Assembly: GCA_003661945.1 (NCBI GenBank)
Contig: QMXC01000040.1
Location: 1 to 8,087 of the forward strand
Length of the DNA: 8,087 bases
From: Candidatus Bathyarchaeota archaeon
Lineage (GTDB): Archaea > Thermoproteota > Bathyarchaeia > Bathyarchaeales > UBA233
Direction of reading: 5' to 3'
Position 1 is the first letter of the stretch, and each line of letters opens with the position of its first letter. This document shows positions 1 through 5,182 of the stretch, piece by piece. The notes beneath the pieces are model-generated. The model searched no databases. It was given only the letters and a program-made list of their open reading frames with translations, and was not told the origin of the DNA. Made by a program: the position numbers and the translations under genes.

Positions 1-1093
1 CCATAACCATGAAGAAAGTGTCCCCAAACTGGTTCATAAACGAACCTTCAGTAACGTCTACCAGTTGTAGCAGCGTACTGTTGTATGTAAGTCTGAACTG
101 GATGCCTATGACTCTACACTCAGCGCTTAACGAGTCTATTGTGACGTTCAGGCTGAAGGTTTCGTTTATTCTTTTAGCAGTGTAGCTAAGTGGCTCAGTG
201 CTTATTGTAGCTAGTGGGGCGAAGCATATGTGTTTGAATCCTTCGCCAGTGTTTCCTAGGATTGTTGGTGTTCCGGTTGCTTGATCGTAGTCGTTCCAGT
301 CTTGGGCTTGGGCGGTTGCAGAAGTGTAGAAGGCAGCGTCAAAAGCGTCACACTCAACCCAATCATTATCCCCAGCAGGAACACCACCACCCGGAGCTGT
401 TGCGTTGGCTACTTCTTGAACTTCTCGGTAATTGCTCATTTCCTCTAATCCAACAGTCACCATGAAACGCCAAGTCTGTCCTATGGGTGAGCCTACCTTG
501 CTGTAGGGCACGGCTACTTCGATGACGTTTTCCGTAGGATTGCCCTCAGCAGTTATTGTCCCAAGGTTTACCCAGTTGTTGTCAAAAAGGTAGCTTCCAA
601 AGCCCTTTATGACTATGGCGCGTTCCCAGAGGCACGTTGAATTGAACTGTGCATCCATATACTGTGCTGCCCACGATTGACCTGAACCGTCCACTTGGTC
701 TTGGTCTATGTGTATGGTTATTATTGGAACGCTGAATCCTTCTGGTGCAGCAAAAGCGTTACTGACATTTACCAGTTTAATTAGGAAATAGATGTTTTCC
801 CAGTCTATGGTGATTCTAAACTCCACTAAGTCGGCTGTTCCATCTGCCCAGATGGAGGCGTTCGTTGGGTATGTGTAGTCTCCGTCTCCTGTGTCGTCGT
901 CTTCAGCGTCAACCCAGACAAACTCGCCGCAAGCATAATACTGTCCAGTGTTAACCGTCTGACCACTCGCATCAGCAACCCAATCACCCGGATCACCATC
1001 AACAGTGATGGTGTGCGCTCTACCTGCTGGAATATAGATAAATACGCTGGCTATCAAAAGCGCTATTAGAAACGCAGAAAATTTTTCTTTCAT
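1..1093 (-). CDS. Secreted surface protein with glucodextranase-C-like domain and cohesin-like domain (partial, C-terminus beyond left edge)
   Basis: An open frame of 364 codons runs from ATG at 1093 off the left edge with no stop. Residues 1-26 form a signal peptide: K2/K4, a hydrophobic stretch 5-21, and a possible cleavage after GRA (24-26). The mature protein opens with TVDGDPGDW (30-38), then DDTGDGDYTYPTN (66-78), ADLVEFRITID (87-97) and IYFLIKLVN (101-109). This is the pattern of glucodextranase C-terminal/DOMON-like modules in archaeal amylopullulanases and related surface proteins. That domain probably reaches about residue 275. From about 295 a second beta domain begins: NETFSLNVTID (310-320), VIGIQFRLTYNSTLLQL (328-344) and VTEGSFM (347-353), which match the strand order and spacing of a cohesin domain; it is cut by the window end. 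At least seven N-glycosylation sequons are visible, and no catalytic motif. An AAGGAG ribosome-binding site eight bases upstream supports the start. Likely role, inferred: surface alpha-glucan binding or assembly. Secretion and the first domain are well supported; the cohesin call is good but rests on a partial domain. Confidence 0.85.
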   Translation of the reverse strand, partial: MKEKFSAFLIALLIASVFIYIPAGRAHTITVDGDPGDWVADASGQTVNTGQYYACGEFVWVDAEDDDTGDGDYTYPTNASIWADGTADLVEFRITIDWENIYFLIKLVNVSNAFAAPEGFSVPIITIHIDQDQVDGSGQSWAAQYMDAQFNSTCLWERAIVIKGFGSYLFDNNWVNLGTITAEGNPTENVIEVAVPYSKVGSPIGQTWRFMVTVGLEEMSNYREVQEVANATAPGGGVPAGDNDWVECDAFDAAFYTSATAQAQDWNDYDQATGTPTILGNTGEGFKHICFAPLATISTEPLSYTAKRINETFSLNVTIDSLSAECRVIGIQFRLTYNSTLLQLVDVTEGSFMNQFGDTFFMVM

Positions 1094-1101
1094 GTTCCTT
1101 T

Positions 1102-1107
1102 CTCCTT
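1102..1107 (-). promoter_or_regulatory. Ribosome-binding site for the cohesin-domain gene
   Basis: On the minus strand AAGGAG lies eight bases before ATG at 1093. It fits the archaeal 16S rRNA 3' end and fixes the start of an open reading frame that has no stop inside the window. Confidence 0.75.
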
Positions 1108-1135
1108 TTTGTTCATTCTACTCTAGGAAGTTTGG

Positions 1136-1145
1136 TTAATATAAA
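1136..1145 (-). promoter_or_regulatory. Archaeal TATA box before the cohesin-domain gene
   Basis: The minus strand reads TTTATATTAA in the roughly 100-base gap after the long GT5 gene. A start of transcription about 25 bases downstream would fall near 1115, giving a leader of about 20 bases that contains the AAGGAG site. This suggests the surface protein can be transcribed independently of the glycogen synthase genes. The rest of the gap (1094-1195) shows no other clear gene, and no strong oligo-T terminator after the upstream stop. Confidence 0.6.
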
Positions 1146-1195
1146 TGGTAGCTTGGCTGAATTATTAAGAAATAAGACCTTTGAACAGAGTTATT

Positions 1196-2956
1196 TTACG
1201 ATGCTTCTGCGATGTTTACTGCTTTTTCATACGCGTCAATCAGCATGTTGATTATCTTGTTCCATCGAAAATGTTTTTCGACGCGGTGTATTGCGTTTTC
1301 ACGGAGCTTTGACCCGTATGTAGGTTGGTTTAGAACTCGTTTCTTGAGGGGCTTGAAGCTTATGTGTTTAGCCAAGTCGTGAAGTTCCTTTTTTCTCAGC
1401 TGTCCTTCTCTCTCAGTTCTTTCGGCTATCATTAACGCAGTTATTAGAGATACTGCAGCTTCAGTTAGGCTTTCGAAGTCCTTGGCTGGAATTAGAATTC
1501 CGGTTGCTGTTTCTGGTTTTTGCCGAATATCCACAACGGTGTCGCTTAGTCCGCCGACTTGCGTTGCTATTACAGGGTTGCCTGTTGCCATGGCTTCGAG
1601 AGCCATTATTCCGAAGGGTTCCCATAGGCTTGGACAGACGAAGACGTCTGAAGACAAGTGTGCGAGAATGTATATGCTGGGTGCTTTTCCGAAAATCACT
1701 CTTACTGATTCTTTGTATTTCATGGCTATCTTCGCTGATTTTTCTATCAACCGTTTTTCTTCCGGTAGGGGTAGGAAGAGTAGAACAAATTTTGTTTCTG
1801 GGATTTCTCTGAGTATTTTTGGTATAGCCTTAAAAAGTGTGTCCACGCCTTTTTGTTTTGCAAGTCTTCCTGTCATCAGAACCATGGGTCCATCTTCAGC
1901 GAAGGGTTCAACTTTTCCTTTTCCGAGGAAAGGTTTCTTCGCGAAGCTCCAGACTGTTTCCTTTACAATCCCCTCGTCGAGGAAGGGTTCTTCGGGTTCG
2001 AGATTTCCTATAGCTTTGGTTAGAAAATATCGTCTGAGGTGATAACGTCGGATTTCTGTGGTTTTTAGCGTTTCTTTTATGTTTTCGCCGAATTTTTCGG
2101 CGACCTTTTTGAGCATTTGCTTGTAGTTCCAGTCGCATCCATTCCATATGTGCATTTTTTTGCATTTGCATGCTGAGCCTACGAAGGGGATTACTTCTTC
2201 TTCGAGGTAGCTCTTGCTTACGCTCGTGACTATATGCGCTTCTAGGGCTGCAAAGGCTTCTATGCGTCTTTTCGCTTTCTTTAAAAGTTCTTTGTGGGAG
2301 AGCAGTTTTCTTTCACCGTCGATGAAAACCGGATGGACTTCGTTTTTTATTCCGCACCATTTCTCGCCTAAGTATCTCCAAGAGGTTTTAGGTCGGCTGA
2401 GCAAGTGTATTGTAATCACGAAAGCGGGCTTTCTTCCAAGCTTTTCTAACTGTTGTTTGGCTAGGATTGCTGCTGGAAAGGCGTGCCAGTCATGTGCATG
2501 GATAATGTCTGGAGCGGGTGTCTCGGTCTTCTCTAAATTTGCTATAAAGCCTTCCGTTCCTCTAGCTAGTAACACGGCTTTATCTTCAATTCTTTTCGCG
2601 CGGTAAACAGTTTTGTCGTCAAGAATCTCGGATGAGGCTTCGTTTAATCCAGAAAATAGGATTAGGTTGAACCCCTTCAGTTTTCCCTTCCACGCGGCTA
2701 TCTTATATCGGTATGGTTCGCGGTAGGGTATGAAACATTTTTCTTTAAGTTTACCCCGAATTACCATCGGGATTTTCTCAAGCTGAAGTTTTTTCCTCGT
2801 TTCCGTGTTCTTGTGAACCCCGTGGCTGGGCATGAACAAGGTTACGTGAAATCCGCGTTCGGAAAGCTGCTTCAACGCGTTTGAAACAGCTTCAGCTAGA
2901 CCGCCTACCTTTGCTACGCCGGAGCATTCGAAGGCGAAAGCCCAAACATTTTTCAT
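1196..2956 (-). CDS. glgA: Glycogen synthase, long GT5 form (586 aa)
   Basis: GT5 glycosyltransferase (GT-B fold) expected to transfer glucose from ADP- or UDP-glucose to the non-reducing end of an alpha-1,4-glucan in the cytoplasm. The N-terminal Rossmann domain carries the donor-binding KVGGL (16-20), MPSHG (42-46) and HAHDWHAF (153-160). The C-terminal domain has TGRLAKQKG (362-370), with R364 and K369 in the phosphate-binding positions, and the E-x7-E motif WEPFGIMALE (445-454; E446, E454), followed by TQVGGLSDTV (465-474). At 586 residues it is much longer than the roughly 430-480 typical of bacterial and euryarchaeal GlgA. The extra length is a linker of about 70 residues between the domains (about 280-355) and an extended C-terminus. 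This size and the MPSHG signature match GlgA of Sulfolobales/Thermoproteales from memory. It overlaps the upstream GT5 gene by four bases (ATGA), implying translational coupling; GAGGA lies just upstream. Family call is firm; donor nucleotide and product are inferred. Confidence 0.88.
   Translation of the reverse strand: MKNVWAFAFECSGVAKVGGLAEAVSNALKQLSERGFHVTLFMPSHGVHKNTETRKKLQLEKIPMVIRGKLKEKCFIPYREPYRYKIAAWKGKLKGFNLILFSGLNEASSEILDDKTVYRAKRIEDKAVLLARGTEGFIANLEKTETPAPDIIHAHDWHAFPAAILAKQQLEKLGRKPAFVITIHLLSRPKTSWRYLGEKWCGIKNEVHPVFIDGERKLLSHKELLKKAKRRIEAFAALEAHIVTSVSKSYLEEEVIPFVGSACKCKKMHIWNGCDWNYKQMLKKVAEKFGENIKETLKTTEIRRYHLRRYFLTKAIGNLEPEEPFLDEGIVKETVWSFAKKPFLGKGKVEPFAEDGPMVLMTGRLAKQKGVDTLFKAIPKILREIPETKFVLLFLPLPEEKRLIEKSAKIAMKYKESVRVIFGKAPSIYILAHLSSDVFVCPSLWEPFGIMALEAMATGNPVIATQVGGLSDTVVDIRQKPETATGILIPAKDFESLTEAAVSLITALMIAERTEREGQLRKKELHDLAKHISFKPLKKRVLNQPTYGSKLRENAIHRVEKHFRWNKIINMLIDAYEKAVNIAEAS
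2953..2956 (-). other. ATGA stop-start overlap of the two GT5 genes
   Basis: The ATG of the long synthase (2956-2954) shares bases with the TGA stop of the short synthase (2955-2953). This arrangement commonly gives coupled translation and suggests the two proteins are made in related amounts. Confidence 0.9.
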
Positions 2957-4233
2957 TTTGCATGTCCTCTGTTTTCCAATAACTTTTGGTATAGCTTAAA
3001 ATATTGTTGGCATGAGACTTCCCAGCGGAAAAGAGTTTCGCATCGTCTTCTACCGTTTTTCCGCATCTGCTCTACAACATTGGGAGAATTTCTATAGATT
3101 TCTAGCGCCTGCCTCATGGCTTGAAGCAAGGCTTCGGGTTTTCCTTTCTCGACGAGAAATCCTGTGGCTTTCTCTCTGTCTTCTTCGTAGGAGATGACTG
3201 TATCTTTTATTCCTCCAGTTCTGCTTCCTATGGGAACGCATTCACAGGACATTGCTTCGAGCTGCACAAGCCCGAAAGGTTCAAATAGGCTTGGTATAAG
3301 GGCGAAATCCGCGCTTGAGTATAGGTCGCGAACCTCTTCACGTTTTAGAAGCTTGTTGATTGCCTTGAATTTCGATGGAAACTTTTCTTCCAGAGTTTTT
3401 GACCATTGTTCGAGTTTTTTATCCCCTACACCTACGACTATCATTCGAACTTCCTCTTCGGCGAGGAAGGTTTCGCTTGCTTTTAACAGCACGTCAACTC
3501 CTTTTTGAACGGGGTCAAACCTTCCAACATAAAGATAGAATATTCCGTCGGTTAAACCATAGCGCCGCAACACGAGTTTCCTTCTTTCCTTTCGAGGTAA
3601 ACGCGCATAAGACGAGGCGTTTACGCTCCAGAAGTTTGTGTCAATCCCGTTGAACACGTGAGTGGTTTTGTCTCGGTATTTTTCGAACAGCTCCTTCTCG
3701 TCTTCTTGGTAGTAGGATTTCCCTACCACCGTCACAAAATCCGCTTTTTCCAAAGCAATTTTTTCTCCATAGAACCAGTTGGGATATTCTCTGTGCAGCC
3801 TATGAATAGTTAGCAGAACGGGTTTCCCCATTTCCCGAAATTTTCCCATAGTTCTATAAGCGAAAAAATCGTGCATGTGAACCACATCGAAATCCAGAGC
3901 GTCCACCACTTCGATGAGCCTCTCTCCGAACTCGTTAATTTTCTTTATCGCCTTATCGTTCGCCGGTTCCGGATATACCTCTCTTTCATCTAAAACCACG
4001 TTAGATAACGTGTAGACCTCAACGCCTTGATGGTTGAAAACGTCCACCATAACATTGGGGTATTCCTTCGAACCCAGCTTTCTCCAAGGAACAGCTCTTC
4101 CGCTTCGAGGAAGAATCACTTTAGGCTCTGCGAAACGCTTCATCGTTTGAGCTATGGACGTAAGCGCTGCAGATAAGCCTCCAACCTTTATCACGTCATA
4201 CTCCATAGTCGTCATCAAAACCTTCATGTCCAC
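2953..4233 (-). CDS. glgA: Glycogen synthase, short GT5 form (426 aa)
   Basis: GT5 glycosyltransferase of normal archaeal length. Visible motifs: KVGGL (16-20), the donor-binding lysine loop; VVHMHDFF (117-124); FNGIDTNFW (194-202); VGRFDPVQKG (236-245), with R238 and K244; and FEPFGLVQLE (317-326), whose E318 and E326 form the E-x7-E catalytic motif. SRTGGIKDTV (337-346) follows. Expected reaction: ADP/UDP-glucose-dependent elongation of alpha-1,4-glucan in the cytoplasm. The start is ambiguous. GTG at 4233 lies four bases after GGGGAG, while ATG at 4227 lies ten bases after it and gives MKVLMTTMEYD, the usual GT5 N-terminus; I slightly prefer the ATG. A TATA element and a T-rich tract lie upstream, so this gene probably begins the transcript of the two-synthase pair. 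It overlaps the next gene by ATGA. The sequence differs greatly from its neighbour, so the pair is not a recent duplication. Confidence 0.9.
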   Translation of the reverse strand: MDMKVLMTTMEYDVIKVGGLSAALTSIAQTMKRFAEPKVILPRSGRAVPWRKLGSKEYPNVMVDVFNHQGVEVYTLSNVVLDEREVYPEPANDKAIKKINEFGERLIEVVDALDFDVVHMHDFFAYRTMGKFREMGKPVLLTIHRLHREYPNWFYGEKIALEKADFVTVVGKSYYQEDEKELFEKYRDKTTHVFNGIDTNFWSVNASSYARLPRKERRKLVLRRYGLTDGIFYLYVGRFDPVQKGVDVLLKASETFLAEEEVRMIVVGVGDKKLEQWSKTLEEKFPSKFKAINKLLKREEVRDLYSSADFALIPSLFEPFGLVQLEAMSCECVPIGSRTGGIKDTVISYEEDREKATGFLVEKGKPEALLQAMRQALEIYRNSPNVVEQMRKNGRRRCETLFRWEVSCQQYFKLYQKLLENRGHAK

Positions 4234-4280
4234 ACAACTCCCCTCTTAACACGATGTAAGAGAATATTCTAAACTTAACT

Positions 4281-4289
4281 ATTTTTAAA
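4281..4289 (-). promoter_or_regulatory. TATA box of the GT5 gene pair
   Basis: The minus strand reads TTTAAAAAT. A start of transcription about 25 bases downstream would be near 4260, leaving a leader of about 27-33 bases containing the GGGGAG ribosome-binding site. A perfect 10-base palindrome, AGAATATTCT, lies at 4261-4270, right at the predicted start of transcription, where a repressor could act; that role is speculative. Confidence 0.5.
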
Positions 4290-4290
4290 C

Positions 4291-4304
4291 AAAAAAGGAG
4301 GAAA
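4291..4304 (-). terminator. Probable oligo-T terminator after the PEF-tail surface protein gene
   Basis: Directly after the TGA stop at 4306 the minus strand carries a pyrimidine run ending in six T (4296-4291). Archaeal terminators are often simple T-rich tracts without a hairpin. Its place just ahead of the GT5 promoter suggests a boundary between two transcription units. Confidence 0.45.
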
Positions 4305-4305
4305 G

Positions 4306-5142
4306 TCAGCGTTTTGTAAGCTTCCTTCGTATAGCCACCATCGCTACGCTGAAGGCTATCAAGGCTACGAGCAGAACCACTATCATAAATTCTGGCACGA
4401 CATAGCAATCGCCGATAATCACTTCATACTTTGGATATGCTTCAGGGTCATTGCCCCAATCTGGGTGGGGATTGACTGTCCTCGAGTTTGACGGGCTCAT
4501 ATGGTCGAGATATTTCGTTAACAAGTCACCCGTGGAAGCAGTTCCATAGGCGTAGCAGTAGAAGGAAAAGGCGCACACGTAGAACTCGTCTCCGTAGGAA
4601 CTGAAGCCTCCAATGGCGTCCCATGGAACATGGACGGTTACATTGTTAGCCTCTGGAAACTCCACTTCAACTCCATGGGTGGCGAAAGGCTCGTAGTTAT
4701 AGCCGGAGTCAACGACGTAACAATATTTCAATCCATCCTCAGCTGTTATGTTTTGGATTAGTATACAATACTCCCACAACGCCTCTTCGGCAGTTGTCGT
4801 GTCGAAGTGAGTGCTAGACCACTGCGGTAGCCATTCAGTTCCTCCGGTTCCGTTAGATATGGTTATTGTGAAACCAGTGTTATTCCAAGCCGCAGTCGTG
4901 TTCGTTAAGTCTTTAACAGTTATCGAAATAGTTAGAGTGTTGGAATCCCATTCCAAGCTTAAACCAGTTAAGTCCCTCATATCGAGGTATCCGTCATCAG
5001 TGACGTAGTCGGTATACATGTCGCCTTCCGGATCAGTGTATGAATGCTTGCCCGTAGAGCTTAATGCATACACAGGAGATAAGTAGCTCACCATCGTCAG
5101 TAGCAATATGCTGACAAGAAAAATCCTTACAGTTTTCTTCAT
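4306..5142 (-). CDS. Small secreted DOMON-like surface protein with PEF-type C-terminal anchor (278 aa)
   Basis: Residues 1-26 form a signal peptide (basic KK at 2-3, hydrophobic 7-20, VYA cleavage site at 24-26). The mature part starts with an acidic stretch, TDPEGD (36-41), then DLTGLSLEWDSNTLTISITV (57-76). This resembles the opening strands of glucodextranase-C/DOMON-like carbohydrate-associated domains, in a diverged and shorter form. Five N-glycosylation sequons are visible (N81, N87, N97, N131, N167), together with five cysteines, which is many for a short exported protein. The tail has VVPEF (248-252), a helix of about 18 hydrophobic residues (253-270) and a basic end (RRK..KR). It lacks any enzyme motif. 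GGAGGT lies six bases before the ATG. It sits between the GH13 gene and the GT5 pair, which suggests glucan binding or substrate presentation at the surface, but I do not recognise a named family. Confidence is high for the gene and its topology, moderate for the domain type. Confidence 0.8.
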   Translation of the reverse strand: MKKTVRIFLVSILLLTMVSYLSPVYALSSTGKHSYTDPEGDMYTDYVTDDGYLDMRDLTGLSLEWDSNTLTISITVKDLTNTTAAWNNTGFTITISNGTGGTEWLPQWSSTHFDTTTAEEALWEYCILIQNITAEDGLKYCYVVDSGYNYEPFATHGVEVEFPEANNVTVHVPWDAIGGFSSYGDEFYVCAFSFYCYAYGTASTGDLLTKYLDHMSPSNSRTVNPHPDWGNDPEAYPKYEVIIGDCYVVPEFMIVVLLVALIAFSVAMVAIRRKLTKR

Positions 5143-5148
5143 TAATTT

Positions 5149-5154
5149 ACCTCC
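5149..5154 (-). promoter_or_regulatory. Strong ribosome-binding site of the PEF-tail protein gene
   Basis: GGAGGT on the minus strand, extended to AAGGAGGT, lies six bases before ATG at 5142. It is the best ribosome-binding site in the window. A weak TATA-like stretch (CATAAATAA, 5179-5187) overlaps the end of the GH13 gene and could provide an extra promoter. Confidence 0.75.
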
Positions 5155-5182
5155 TTTTCTACCTTTCTGGAGTTTTTGTTAT

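Noticed and set aside
1482..2042. A 186-codon open frame on the plus strand, opposite the long glycogen synthase gene
   Set aside because: It is antisense to a gene with clear GT5 motifs, has no recognisable domain, and its composition is what the complement of a coding strand gives. Similar plus-strand frames at 262-465, 2214-2606, 3194-3508, 5765-6157 and 6614-6961 were rejected for the same reason.
1908..2171. An 87-codon minus-strand frame inside the long glycogen synthase gene
   Set aside because: It is an alternative reading frame of the real gene, very rich in Arg/Lys, with no domain.
4291..4302. AAAAAAGGAGGA on the plus strand, resembling a strong ribosome-binding site
   Set aside because: No plausible plus-strand gene follows it; it is the complement of the T-rich terminator tract.
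4196..4408. A 70-codon minus-strand frame spanning the gap between the PEF-tail protein and the short synthase
   Set aside because: It overlaps the ends of two well-supported genes in another frame and runs through the likely terminator and promoter.
4970..5040. Acidic segment (TDPEGDMYTDYVTDDGYLD) in the 278-residue surface protein considered as a dockerin partner for the cohesin-like domain
   Set aside because: It lacks the two repeated 12-residue calcium loops with conserved D/N spacing of a dockerin, and it fits better as the opening of a DOMON-like domain. No dockerin is visible anywhere in the window.
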